From positions 679,163-743,162 of the forward strand of contig CAUYUJ010004002.1 in the NCBI GenBank assembly GCA_963575745.1: a stretch of DNA of 64,000 nt, in the 5' to 3' direction. Both the position numbers and the translations under genes were made by a program. Source of the stretch: Prorocentrum cordatum. Taxonomy: Eukaryota; Sar; Dinophyceae; Prorocentrales; Prorocentraceae. Shown one piece after another: positions 33,351 to 44,129 of the stretch; the stretch's first letter is position 1; each line of letters opens with the position of its first letter. A model generated the notes under the pieces. It had not been told where the DNA came from. It was given only the letters and a program-made list of their open reading frames with translations, and did no database searches.

Positions 33351-35060
33351 GATAGAGGCTGGTCGCGAAGCGCTTCCTGATGAAGAATATGATGTTTCCA
33401 ATGTTCCAAGAGTTTCAGGTATGGCACCGATGCGACTGACGAGGCGACGGTATGTGCGCTGGTTTCCTCGTCTCCTGGGGGGCGGTTCATTGAGATTTTC
33501 ACGTGCATCATACCAGGCCGCACACCGCTCCTGTTCGCCAGCCCCATCATGGAGGGGCTCAGCAGGGTCACGGACTACAGGAGGGCATGCTGGGACGGTG
33601 ACGGCAACTGGTTTCCACTACGCCACGACATTGGCATGAAAGACCGAACCGACCAGACTCTCCTACCGCAGAATATGTTGGATCATGTTCGCGTGCAGCA
33701 CCCGATCAGTCCCTACGAGCTCTTGGAGAAGACGTGCTGCCATACGAGGAGTCTCTGGACTACGCCGGCACGATGGTCGAGATCAGCAAGACATAATAAA
33801 AAGACGAAACCATCAGCTTGGCCGAGGACCTCAGCAGCAAGCAGCTTCGCCGGTGTCAGGAAGCAGTGCGCACAGGCTACACGGAGGTGAACAACGTCCT
33901 ATACAGGGCGAGCGACGTACAACGTGGCAAGCGGAAAGTCTGGCAGGTCTACGGCGGCCAATCGGAGCTCACAGCGGAACTGCGCCGACGAGATTTCCAG
34001 GCGAGGACGTTCGGACTGCACAGCGGCGGGGATTCCAGTGACATACACACGCAGATGAAATTTCTCTGGAAGATTGACCAAAACGAACCAAACGACGTTT
34101 GGATGAGTCCCGGATGCAAGAAACGGAAACGGAACGCCTGTGCGGGCATGCGCCCGGGCCCCATTAAGGGCGAGGCGGGTGAGGCCATGGCCTCGCATGA
34201 GAAGCTGCGCGCGTCGGGGGTCTACTCAGGACAATGCGTACTTCAGGAGCTGATTTCCCTACAGTCCCCACTCATCCGTTTTCTCATGATGTAGCCACGT
34301 CGTCTCGTTGAAATCGTAGTGCTTGTGGTGTGAGACTGTCGGAGAAACCCGTGGGTGTCATCGTCCTTTCTGTGATCTCGAACTCATAGCAAAACACGTT
34401 CGAGTTGAACTCCTCGGACCTCCAATCCACTGCACATGGGTGTGGGAGCACTGGTGTTCTCTTGAACTCTGTAGTGCAGGCTGTGGTCAAGGCTGTGGTC
34501 AATGCAAGACCGAGGAGACTTGCACGCGCCTGACGGCCCAAAGGAGAGAGCATCATGACACGCACCTGATGTTCTGCAGGAATATCTACCTCGCACAATG
34601 TGAGGCAGGTCACGCACATGTGGAGAAGCACGCGACAGCGAGACGCTGAAGAAGGAAGGCGTTGTGCAACCTGCCAGGACACCACGTGCTGTTCGACCAG
34701 TGCATGACCAGCTTGGCGATACCAGGAGAAGGACCCGCTCGCAAGAGGACTGGAGTTCGGACCACTAAACGACATTTCGCCGAGGGTCTGCACAACTACT
34801 AGTATGATAAGAAGCATGATGAAGTGCAGCTCGAATGCAGGATGCCGGACACCAACATGCATAGGACAACATTTGCGGATAACTACGGCACACAGTTGGC
34901 CACTATCCTGAGCGACCTGCTGAGCAAGGCGAACACGCACGACGGAGCCATTCCTCGTGCTGGGGCTCGATCGAGGACGACGAAGACCCCGTGGAGCACA
35001 TCTATCACACCACGGTGAACCTCAACGACGCGAACGTGAAGATCATCTGCGCTAACAGGC
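33351..35060 (+). pseudogene. copia protease-integrase spacer, heavily decayed
   Basis: Frames open for 60-160 codons in turn, for example 33,818-34,294 with EVNNVLYRASDVQRGK and KVWQVYGGQSELTAELR. I cannot name a domain. The region matches the long spacer that precedes integrase in dinoflagellate copia elements by position only. Confidence 0.45.
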
Positions 35061-35886
35061 TCACCAAGAGCGAGTTTGGCCAGAACGTGTTCAGGTACGT
35101 GGAAAGGCTCTACAAGAACCTGGGCCACCCCAGTACTGAGATGTTCGTGTGCATGCTGACGGGAGCGGGTGCGCGCGAGGAGGTCATCCAGTGTGCCAGG
35201 CGCTACGTGTGCTCGGTTCTGCGCCGAGCGCCGCAAGGCGTTGCAACCACTCAAGACAGCAACGACGACCTGGAAGTCCTTCAACCAGGCGCTCTACCTG
35301 GATCGGCGAAGACTGCGCAGATGTTGGGCGGAGCTTGCCGATTCCAAAAGGGCCGCATCGTGGCTCGTGCGACGACCAGCGAAGCCATCAAGTCCATCGA
35401 GAAGGCCTGGATCAGACACTACGGCACGCCCAAGACTCGGCGGTGGACAAACCTTCCTTTAACCTCCCCCTAGTGAAAACGGCCTGGGACCGAAACCCAC
35501 GGACCTGGACCCGCAAAAATGACGGCCGCGACGCCCTCTCGGAAACCGAAAACGACCAATAATCGACGTGTCAGGGTCGAAGATCTGTCCACCTCCGAAA
35601 GACGCTTGTCATGGACGAGTGCGGAGCAGCGTGCAGCCAGGAGATGCTCGACTGGGCCAGCTGGCACAACATCGAGGTGCGAATGGCGCCTGGAGGGGCT
35701 CACCACGTACTTGGGCCCATCGAGCGAGGGCATCACATACTTCGAGAGACGATCCAACTCTGGCTCGAGGAGGCCGGCCTCGAGCGCTACATCGAGAACC
35801 TGAATACGGCGCTGGACTACGCACCCAACCAAATCAACCGGATGATGCACCATAAGGGCTACAGTCTGGCACAGTGGGTCGTGTGA
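35061..35886 (+). pseudogene. copia integrase, interrupted by a 163-base insertion
   Basis: The N-terminal part reads LYKNLGHPSTEMFVCMLTGA and IQCARRYVCSVL, corresponding to the His-His-Cys-Cys finger (HP, then Cys-X3-Cys), with a frameshift inside it. ASWLVRATT-like text and KAWIRHYGTPKT follow (35,403-35,440). After the insertion the frame resumes with DECGAACSQEMLDWASWHNI, APGGAHHVLGPIERGHHILR and GYSLAQWV, the end of the DDE core (the Glu of GPIERGH is the third catalytic residue). The element end of the frame is cut again at 35,887. Confidence 0.8.
35449..35611. mobile_element. 163-base insertion in integrase with TGGAC target duplication
   Basis: TGGAC occurs at 35,444-35,448 and again at 35,612-35,616. 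Removing the segment plus one duplicate brings the conserved integrase Val-Asp-Glu region back together. The insert has no recognisable terminal inverted repeat (it begins AAACCTTCCTTTAACC and ends GACGCTTGTCA) and no coding capacity. Family unknown. Confidence 0.6.
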
Positions 35887-36094
35887 GGGGCAACGAAAGG
35901 GGCGGACTGGCATAGGGGGGGATGCATCGACCTGGAATCGGCGATACATCGCCGATAGATCGGCGATAGCCCCACGATAGTGAGTCCGCACCTTCCTGGG
36001 CGGGTTGGAGCTGTCGGGCCCCTATCGGCGATCAATGGGCGATTGGGGGTCGATGCATCCCCCCCTATGCCTATCCCCCCATATCGTTGCCCCC
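35887..36094. mobile_element. 208-base inverted-repeat element (GGGGCAACG family)
   Basis: The left end GGGGCAACGAAAGGGGCGGA, GGCATAGGGGGGGATGCATC, GACC is repeated inverted at the right end over about 50 bases with a few mismatches. The interior has three GATCGGCGATAG-like words and a GGCGATCAATGGGCGATTG block. It separates GYSLAQWV from LGCNPELNDSL, which are contiguous in related integrases, so it inserted after the retrotransposon. It has no AG near its right edge and is unlikely to be spliced out. A half copy is at 9,652-9,731. Confidence 0.75.
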
Positions 36095-36840
36095 GATCTT
36101 GGGCTGCAACCCTGAGCTCAACGACTCCCTGTGCGTCGACACGCTGCACACGCCCGCCTCGGAGGCCTGCCTCGCGGAGGAGTTCCAGCGGGCGGTGCAG
36201 CACAGATCGGCAGCAGCGCCCGCCTTCATGAAGGCGAACTCGGCGGAGCGTCTGCGCAGGGCTTTCCTACGCAAGAGGCGCGACACCCACGACTCGGTCA
36301 GTGTGGGTGAGCTGTGCTACTACATGCGCGACCGCGGAGCAAGCCGACTCCAGAAGTCCCGCTGGAGGGGCCTAGCTTCCGTGGCTCTATGCGATGACAG
36401 TGAGAACGGTCAGCCCAAGGTGTGTTGGGTAACGCATGGTGGAAATGTGTTACGATGCAGTACCGACCAGATCCGACCAAGCGTGGAGACCATCGGCCAG
36501 GCAAAACGACCAGAGAACCTACAACATGCCCAAGTTACACTCCAAGGCCTTCGACGGGGAGGCATCGTGCAGTTCTTCGACGTAAGCCAGCTGCCCAGAC
36601 CAACGGAGGACGACTTCGCACAGCCCATGGACGCCCCCGACGAGCCTGAGCCAGGCCCAGGAGGCGTATGTGGGACGGTGCCGACGTCCGAGCAGGCCAT
36701 GGCAGACCGGTCGCAGCAAGTGTCAGGTACCCAGAGCTCGGAGCCGCAAGCTGAGCCAAGGTCACCGAGTCGACCCACGTCCGAGCCACCAGCAGCACCA
36801 TTGGCGATTCCTACTGAGGTGGTCCAAGAAGGTTGATGGC
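36095..36840 (+). pseudogene. copia integrase C-terminal region and linker
   Basis: A single open frame runs from 36,087 to 36,836: LGCNPELNDSLCVDT, FQRAVQHRSAAAPAFMKANS, FLRKRRDTHDSVSVGELCYY and WRGLASVALCDD, then a Pro/Glu/Ser-rich linker (DAPDEPEPGPGG). This is the integrase C-terminal chromatin/DNA-binding region and the variable linker before reverse transcriptase. It is one of the best preserved parts of the element. Confidence 0.7.
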
Positions 36841-37505
36841 AGCGATAGGGCCAAGGCACGACTTGTCATTCAAGGGTTTCGCGACCCAGATGCGATAGCA
36901 GGTAAGCTGGCCAAACCCTCACCCACAATGACACGACTGAGAACGACCTTCATCGTGATGCTCAGTCGCCTCTCCGACTGGACGATCTTACGATCTTCAC
37001 AGCCGATGTCAACACCGCATTCCTGCAGGGCAACCCCTCGGACCGTGGGATATCTGTACTTCTACCAGCGGAGGCGTGCATGATGCTCGGCTACACGCCG
37101 GGAACCAAGATGAGGCTGCTCAAGAGCACATACGGCCTGAGCGACGCACCAAGGCTTTGGTGGGAGGATGTGACTGACAGCATGGTTGAATGTGGCTTCG
37201 TGATTCACCCGCTGAACCCTTGCCTGTTTCTCAGTACCGCGTCCAGACGGGCACTCAGGAGAACAAGCTCGACGGAGCGATCGTACTACATGTGGACGAC
37301 GTGCTCGGGGGCGGCAGCAGTGAGCAGGGCGAGGCATGCTTCGACTCGAGGGTCAAGGAGCTGAAGAAAGTATTGAATTTCAGGTCGTGGGCAGATGCGG
37401 AGAATGGCCCGCTGAACCTTGCAGGAGACCTGTCACTGAATTTTTGTGGCAATCAGCCAAGCCGACGACCGGATGGAGATTATCGGATGAGCTGCGAGGC
37501 CTAGC
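36841..37505 (+). pseudogene. copia reverse transcriptase, frameshifted
   Basis: Motifs in order: DRAKARLVIQGFRDPD (about 36,844-36,890), TADVNTAFLQGNP across a frameshift (about 37,000-37,035), MRLLKSTYGLSDAPRLWWED (37,110-37,170), NPCLFLS, and the catalytic LHVDDVLGGG with HVDD at 37,289-37,300. At least three frame changes and a stop at 37,502 are present. HVDD replaces the more common YVDD and is, as far as I know, usual in dinoflagellate copia elements. Confidence 0.85.
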
Positions 37506-38360
37506 TCAAGCAGCTGAAGCCCATCACGGTTGCAAATGATAGGACGAATGACCACAAGCTGGCCATCACCGAGGGCGAACGCAGACAACTACGAGAACTG
37601 ATGGGGAGCTTAGCGTGGCCTAGCAATCAGGCGGCGCCACACCTACAGTGCAGCGTCAGCCTAGGCCAGGGGACGATCAACGACAGTGCTACCGTGCAGG
37701 ACCAGATCGAGGCCAACAAGAGGCTGAGGTTCGCCAAGTCAAGCAGTGACGTGTGCCAGGTATGCCCCAAGATATGCGACTACCCCGATGACGTGGCCTT
37801 CGTGTGCATGACGAACGGACGCAACGTGGGCTGTACGGAGGGACAGCAACTCGCAAGGCGGCTGCTTCATCAGGGCCAACCGCCAGCACGTTCTGAAGGG
37901 CAAGACCGTCAAATACGTGGTGGTTGACCGGCGATCGTGTAAGCTACCAAGAGTGAGCTGGTGTTCGTTGGCGAGCGAGGCCCGGGCCGCTGCAGGTGAA
38001 GGTAAGGCCCTGGAATACGTGAATGTACACTGCAATTTGATGCTCGACCCGAGCCGGGACCCAAGGCTCAACGCTACTATGCAGGTGCTTGGCAAGAGCG
38101 CGCTCGTGGTGGACGCGAAGGCTCTCTACGACGCTGCCCAGAAGCCCCGCGTGCACAATTTCGGCAAAAAGCGGACGGGCATCGAGGTCCAGGTGCTGAA
38201 GGAGCGCATGACGGCGAGTGCGACCGGCTGACCTTGGGTCAGCTCAGAGCGCCAGTTCGCCGATGGTTTTACAAAGCTGGCAGCAGGGCAGCTACTGGCA
38301 GACCGACTCAGATCTGGAACGATTAATTTGATGTATGACGACAAGTTTCAGGCCACCAAG
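37506..38360 (+). pseudogene. copia RNase H and C-terminus, decayed
   Basis: LMGSLAWPSNQAAPHLQCSV (37,599-37,660) and IEANKRLRFAKSSSD form the connection domain. FVCMTNGRNV (about 37,798) stands where the TDA catalytic motif is expected, so the first catalytic Asp is lost. LVVDAKALYDAAQK and KRTGIEVQVLKERM (about 38,105-38,215) and SERQFADGFTKLAAGQLLAD (about 38,246-38,305) are the closing motifs. A stop lies at 38,229. Confidence 0.8.
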
Positions 38361-39007
38361 AAGAAGACCGCCACGGATAGGCAGCATTCCCCTCATGACC
38401 ATGCTGAAGTGGATGATGAACATCACTATATACATCATGATGGTGGTTGGAATTGTTTATGAAAAGTTCCGAGACAGGGCACAGACTATGGACACAAGTA
38501 CACAAAATACGGCGACGATGGAGACTACTACGGAGTGCCGTGACAAGGCACAGACTACGGACAGCACCAGCGAAGGCGAGACCAAGAAGAAGGTCAAGAG
38601 GCAAAAGAGGACCTTCTGCAACACCGGGGTGATGAGCCAGGTTACCTACACCAGAGTTGGCGAGGAGAGTGAGGTCGATATGTTCACCAGACCCAGGGAT
38701 TCAGCAGAGCCTGGGAGGTGACGCAAACCTACGAGCAGGACAGGCCTCACAAAGATTGAATTTGCCCCAGCAGAACCCGTTTAGCATTTCCATCCTTTTC
38801 TCGTGTTCCTATATCTTTCTTATCTCTCGCACTGAAGCTAGATTGGACCGACCGACGGTCTGATAGACAGATGTTTCGGCTGCTGACTTCAAGGGCGCAG
38901 CCACTCTCGAGCTGATTTAATTCGCTCATGCTGCTGCAACAGCAGGCTCAGATTTGAGGAAGTCTCCTTCTTTGAATTGCTTGTTTATTGTGCCTCTTTC
39001 TCACCAG
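38361..39007 (+). other. copia 3' region before the LTR
   Basis: Stop-rich sequence with GACTACGGA-type short repeats (about 38,480-38,560). No obvious purine tract directly before the LTR was seen. Confidence 0.4.
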
Positions 39008-39340
39008 TGTGGAATGCACTCCATGCAATATATGTCGGTAGCGGTTTGGAGGGATGTAGCATTACTTGTGACAATTTTGTTCCCTTTTGCCCTCCCCCCG
39101 TTCCCTCTTTCAGGATGCAATGTGCAGAGCAAGTACCATCATGCAGTATGCACAGCAAGCATGTTAGCATGTACCGACGCTGTGTCAGTTCGAGAGGCCT
39201 CGCGCACTTGGCGAAAGATACGCTTGCTTCGCCTTGGCACGCAGAGCGATCGCAGAGGATAAGTTCAATATTGATTGGGCAGAGATTCGCAATCATATTC
39301 GAGCTGTGACGAAGGCTTCGAGTGCTTCGACCAATTGACA
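39008..39340 (+). repeat. 3' LTR of copia element
   Basis: Starts TGTGGAATGC and ends CCAATTGACA. It is the partner of 31,712-32,042, with about 45 differences by eye over the best-aligned 290 bases. It is followed by CTTTT, the right target-duplication candidate. Confidence 0.85.
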
Positions 39341-39868
39341 CTTTTCGGGCCCTAGAGGCCCCCTTGGGGCCCTAAAAGGATCCCTGCGGGGCCCTCAAGC
39401 GCATCTTTTCTACAGACCTCGCTGCCCCCACCCAGTTATCGCCCCCCATTACGCGACGCCCAACGTCCTGAGGACCATCGATGACCAAAGGTGAGGGGGC
39501 GATGGATTTTCTTCGAGGGAATCTCAGACCGCATGACAACAAAACACGTGTCCCTTCCCAAAACGTGACCCTTCCCCGACCACGGTTGTCTTCTTTGCCG
39601 CTTCCCGAAGCGAACAAAAACTATACCCCAAAAGCCTTTTCGGTAGAGGAGGGTCCCAGGAACGAACAAACGGGAAGGCCGCTTGTGGAACCGTCCCTTG
39701 GTAATTCCCTGTCGCGCTATTCGTAACATGATTTTCTGCACTCCTCGACAGAATTTCACACATGTTCTGGTCCGATATTTGAGCCCCTATAACCCCCATC
39801 CCGATTTTTGATGCAGGGCTTTCCGAGGACAGCCCCTGACAGAGGAACAAAAACTGGAACACACGATA
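39341..39868. other. no recognised feature
   Basis: Unique-looking sequence. Minus-strand frames of about 110 codons show no motif. Confidence 0.3.
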
Positions 39869-40011
39869 CTTCTTGGAGGTCCGCGAAGATTTCTAGCTGG
39901 ATCCGCGCTGGGCCCTCTCCCGGCGTGCGGAGCGCGCCAAGGGCGGCGCCAGAGGAGCCGCCAGGGGGGCCCACCGCAGATGCAGGACATCCGCACAGAC
40001 CTCCGAGAAAC
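39869..40011. mobile_element. short inverted-repeat element (GGAGGTCCG family), copy 2
   Basis: The left end CTTCTTGGAGGTCCGCG and the right end, read in reverse complement GGTTTCTCGGAGGTCTGTGCG, are inverted copies. The interior carries CTGGATCCGCGCTGGGCCCT, as in the other copies. Confidence 0.5.
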
Positions 40012-40267
40012 CGTGTCCCTCATTTTTGCTGCTCTTCGATTCCTGCCCCTCTGAGCAGAAAATGTTTCCCCCCGCTTTCTATGCTGCGAGAGGAACTGGA
40101 TCGCCCCTGGGGTGAGTCCACCGCTCGGCGGTCGGGACGTGCTTCGGGCGGACGGAGGCCTGAATCTGAATTTCAGCTCCGTATGGGGGGTCCTGATCTA
40201 GACTAAGACGTGGCGCACTTCTGCGGGCCAGATGCAGATCTTGTACGGGACCTCACCTCCACTCGGT

Positions 40268-40272
40268 GGTTC

Positions 40273-40303
<31 letters not shown>

Positions 40304-40305
40304 CG
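40268..40305. repeat. GA microsatellite
   Basis: GAGAGAGAGAGAGAGA run at the outer edge of the large foldback. Confidence 0.85.
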
Positions 40306-40439
40306 TGATCACCCGCCCCTTTCCTGTGGAAAATTCCTCCCCCCTCTTCCTCGGAACCCGGGGTCCCCCCGCCCCCTCCGAAGATCCCCCCCCCTGCCCC
40401 CCGGCAAACACCCCCCCTCCCCTAACCCCCGCCGCCCCC

Positions 40440-41895
40440 CCCTCCGGAAAACCGAAGGGGGTCACTACCGGTTCGACCCCCCCCCCTCTCCGGAAAACTG
40501 GCGGGGGTCACTACCGGTTCGAACCCCTCCCCCCCCCCAGAAAACCAGAGGGGGGTCACTACCGGTTCGAATCCCTCCCCCCCCTCCAGAAAACCAGGGG
40601 GGGTCACTACCGGTTCGGGTACCCCCCCCCTTCCTCCAGAAAACCGAAAGGGGTCACTATCGGTTCGAACCCACCCCCCACGCTCACCGCCAGCAAACGA
40701 CTCCCGGGTCCCTACCGCCGTCCGCACCACGTCCCCCACTGCTGTCCCCAGCGCAACTGTCCTCAACACCACTGTCCCCACTGTTCCCGCCGCTGTCCCC
40801 ACTGTCCTCACCAGTGCCCCCACCACTGTCGCAATGTCTCCACTGTCTCCACCACTAGTCCCACCACGGTCCCACTCTCCACACTTTCCCCACGGCCCCA
40901 ACCACTGCCCCACTGTCCCCACTGTCCCACTGTCCCACTGTCCCCGCCGCTGTCCCACTGGGCTGTCCCACTGCTCCCACCACTGTCCCCACTGTCCCTG
41001 TCCCCACCACTGTCCCCACTGTACCTCTGTCCCATTGTCCCACCGCCGTCCTCGCCACCGCTCTCACCACTGTCCCCACCACCACTGTACCCTCCACTGT
41101 CCCACTGTTTCCACCACATTCCCACTGTCCCCACACCACTGTCCCCACCACCACCGCTCCCACCACTGTCCCACTGTCCCCACTGTTCCCAACATTGTCC
41201 CCGCTGTACCCAACAGTGCCCCCACCAGTGTCTCACTGTCCCTACTCTCCCCACCATTGTCCCACCACGGTCCCACTGTCCCCACTTTCCCCACGGTCCC
41301 CACCACTGTCCCAGTGTCCCCACTGTACCCACCAGAGTCCCAATCCCCGCCGCTGCCCCACTGTGCTGACCCACCGTCCCCACTGTCCCCATCACTGGCC
41401 CACTGTCCCCACCACTTTCCCAACTGTACTACTGTCCCACCACTGTCCTCACCACCGCCTTCACCACTGTCCCCACCACTACCGTCCCCACCACTGTCCC
41501 ACTGTCCCCACCGCTGTCCCGCTGTCCCCTCACCACTGTTCCCACCACCACCGCCCCCACCACTGTCCGCACCACTGTCCCATTGTCCCCGCACCACTGT
41601 CCCCACCACCACCGTTCCCACCACTGTCCCAGCATCCCCAACATTGTCCAACTGTCCCGATGAGCGGGCATCGTTTGCCGGCGGCGAGGGGGGGGGGTTC
41701 GAACCGGTAGTGACCCCCCCCCCGGTTTTCGAGAGGGGGGGGGGTCGAACCGGTAGTGACCACCCCCCTTTTCATGATGGACTGGGGGGGGGGGGAAGGG
41801 GTTCGAACCGGTAAATACCCCCCCCTCGGTTTTCGAGGGGGTGGGGGGGGGACGGGTTGGGAACCCCCAATGACCCCCCCCCGGTTTTCCGCCAG
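40440..41895. repeat. large foldback: inverted arrays around a CCACTGTCCCC minisatellite
   Basis: The left arm (about 40,445-40,690) has five units with AAAACC, GGGGGTCACTACCGGTTCGA and a C-rich run. The right arm (about 41,690-41,890) has four units of the same sequence inverted (TCGAACCGGTAGTGACC, C run, GGTTTTC). The inner borders also match inverted (CTCACCGCCAGCAAACGA at about 40,682 against the reverse complement CTCGCCGCCGGCAAACGA at about 41,672). The loop of about 940 bases is a degenerate CCACTGTCCCCA array. Long Pro/Thr/Ser frames are artefacts. Confidence 0.75.
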
Positions 41896-41916
41896 CAGCG
41901 GTAGAACACGCTCTTT

Positions 41917-42027
41917 CCAAAGATGGGGACCTAAGGATAGGAAGGGATCCAAGGGTGGATTTACATTGTTTGAGACACCTCGTCCTCAGGACCCCATCCC
42001 TCATGACCCCATCTTTCAACCACCGAT
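41917..42027. mobile_element. partial copy of the GGTGGTTCAAAGATGGGG element
   Basis: CCAAAGATGGGGACCTAAGG, AAGGGATCCAAGGGTGGA, CCTCGTCCTCAGGACCCC and CTTTCAACCACCGAT match 56,088-56,221 in order. The left terminus is degraded. Confidence 0.6.
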
Positions 42028-43356
42028 CCACGTGCCGGACGCAGTCCAACACCCGCGGGGATGTCCAAGACCCCATCCGGAAAAACCTTGAAGAGGGGGG
42101 GGGCCACCCGGCGGGGTCCAGATCTGCCGCTCCCTGTTGTGGAGAGCGGCCCTGCGCGGCCGCCGAACGCGCACACTTTTTTGAACCCAGCGGCGAAGTA
42201 ACGGCACCGTCGCGATTACGAAGGCGGGGTGCACTTACCCGGAAGAAGAGGGTGGAAGCATGAAACACAAAGGCGGATTAAGTATATTGGGTTCGGGAGC
42301 GCCAGAATACGTAGATTGGCACCTGCGGATCCAGAAATACCTACTTTCAACGACTGGCGTGTGGCCCACTTATCACCTGGCATTGCAGATAGGGGGGCCT
42401 GCATGGGAGCAGACGCACTCAGCAAAACGCAAGAACGAACATGCGCGTGGAAAACTTGAGCAAGCACGCGCACACACACACACACACACACACACTCAGT
42501 TGCAATTTTCTCGCTTATATGCCAAACTGTAGCAATTCTGCGCGCACCACCTTGCACAAGCTGCCGCTGAACAGAAGTTCCATCAATCGTCCCCCTGTCG
42601 AGATTCTCGTCCTCCTCCACCTTGGCCCTTTCATGCAAACCACTTCGCTTTGTACACTCCTTTCCCATGTGAACGCACGAGCTCCTGCCACTGGCTGACT
42701 GAATGTCTCATGGGAGTGAGTCAGGGCGAATGTAGGGGGAGGGGGTCAGAGCGCAGGAGGTGAAGTGGTGATGCGTATTAATCAGCATGGAGTTATTTCT
42801 AGCTGTCCTACTGGCCCGAACTCTCGACAATCACTGGTCCTCCGAGAGCATGGGGAGAGGCGTCATGTGCTACCCGCAACCTCGGCCCCCCTTACCCAAG
42901 CCCTGCTCGGATCCTTGATGCCTTGCCCTGTGCTGTTCCTCACCCATCCCAATGCTTGCCCTCCTCGCTGTCGAATTCAGTCCTCCTCACTTTACAACTA
43001 TACCCCTTTCTCTTGCTACCTTGCACGACAGAGGTGCCTCGCTCTTCTGGCCGGGAAGCGACAAGCCATTGATATAGCAAAATACCTGCGGCACCAATGA
43101 TGACATGACAACGCACTGACGTTCGTAAACATATCTTGACTTCGGGATCGCCTTGGACGCGATGTTGGCCGCGTTGCCGCAACGGCTTGCGCAACTTGAG
43201 CAATCATTCACAGCTAGGTGACACAACGAACTTGGCAGCCTTCCTCAGGACAGCGTGCAACAAGGAACGCGTTCCCGCCGACCTGCACCGACTAGGCAAC
43301 AGTGTGCTAGAACATCTGCCACCGTGCCCCGAGACTCGAAGAGTGGCATCGTGCCA
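42028..43356. other. no recognised gene; one CA microsatellite
   Basis: Unique sequence with a CA run at about 42,469-42,494. Frames of up to 150 codons on the minus strand lack motifs. Confidence 0.3.
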
Positions 43357-43815
43357 ATCCCACCAGCCCTCTGGGCGTCGGTGGTTTAGAGCGTTTCCTC
43401 TTCCACCCCTCCTTCTTCCCCTTCGGGGAGGGGTTTACCCCTCCCCCTACCCCCTCCCCACTGACCTGGACAGGGGGGGCGGGGAGCGGTCAGAGCGTCC
43501 AAAACGGCCTCGCCGAGGAAGCCAAAATCATTGATTTTACTAAGGTTTGGCCCCATTTGGCCCCCAGAGGGGGCAGCACTAATTGAAGCTCCCTCTTCTT
43601 TGATCGATTTCCTCCAAGATGGCCCCAAGAAGCGCCCAGGAGGCACCAAGAGGCCCCAAGATGGCCCAAGATGGCCCCAAGAGGCCCCCAGGAGGCCCCC
43701 AAGAGGATCCCAAACGGCCCAAAGAGGCCCCCCCGAGGCACCCAAGACGCCGAAAAGCCCCTCAGGACGACCCTCTACTCGCCTGGGCGTCGTTTCTGGA
43801 CGGGCTGGTGGGGAT
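43357..43815 (+). mobile_element. ATCCCACCAGCCC-bounded composite element, copy 1
   Basis: Left end ATCCCACCAGCCC (43,357-43,369); right end GGGCTGGTGGGGAT (43,802-43,815), its inverse apart from one extra G. The left module contains a hairpin, CCCCTTCGGGGAGGGG, followed by CCCTCCCC words. The right part is a CCCCAAGAGGCCCCCAGG-type minisatellite (about 43,610-43,760). The same ends, left module and array recur at 59,812-60,537. Confidence 0.65.
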
Positions 43816-44129
43816 ACGCAAAGCGTCTAGAATTTGATCTCTCTGCATTGGGTTTTGTGCATACTCTGTAAACTACACTGGCGACGTACCCAACCCCTGC
43901 GCAATGCGGGGCAGGAGTAGCTTGGGAGATTTGACGAGAAAGCGGCGACGTGACCAGGACGCATGTACTTCTGAGAGCGGCATTCGGAAGGTTCGCAGGT
44001 CCCCAATCGAGGGAAACACGATGAGTAACTAAGTGAACCCCTGAGTCACTAAGGAAGACGCAAGGTCCACAAGGAGACGGTGGGCAAGGGGCTTGAAACG
44101 TGGGCGGGGCAACAACAACATGACATGCC
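43816..44129. other. spacer without recognised feature
   Basis: Unique sequence between two composite elements. Confidence 0.3.

Larger units (their letters stand above)
31712..39340 (+). mobile_element. Ty1/copia LTR retrotransposon, decayed but structurally complete
   Basis: Two LTRs beginning TG and ending CA flank, in order, gag, zinc knuckle, protease, integrase, reverse transcriptase and RNase H, which is the copia order. The flanks CTTTC (left) and CTTTT (right) are a near-match 5-base target duplication. The LTRs differ at roughly 15 percent of positions by eye, and every domain has frameshifts or stops, so the copy is old and inactive. Two later insertions interrupt the polyprotein (35,449-35,611 and 35,887-36,094). 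It is unrelated in detail to the minus-strand copia at 3-9 kb, which has YADD where this one has HVDD. Confidence 0.9.

Noticed and set aside
35887-36094. 208-base insert read as a spliced intron
   Set aside because: It interrupts a dead integrase frame and has no AG near its right border. An insertion is the simpler explanation.
40556-40580. tRNA gene suggested by GGTTCGAATCCC
   Set aside because: There is no cloverleaf, A box or acceptor stem. The word is one unit of a repeat array. It is kept only as a B-box-like observation.
40266-41814. 367- and 326-codon Pro/Thr/Ser frames
   Set aside because: They arise from the CCACTGTCCCC minisatellite and C-rich foldback arms.
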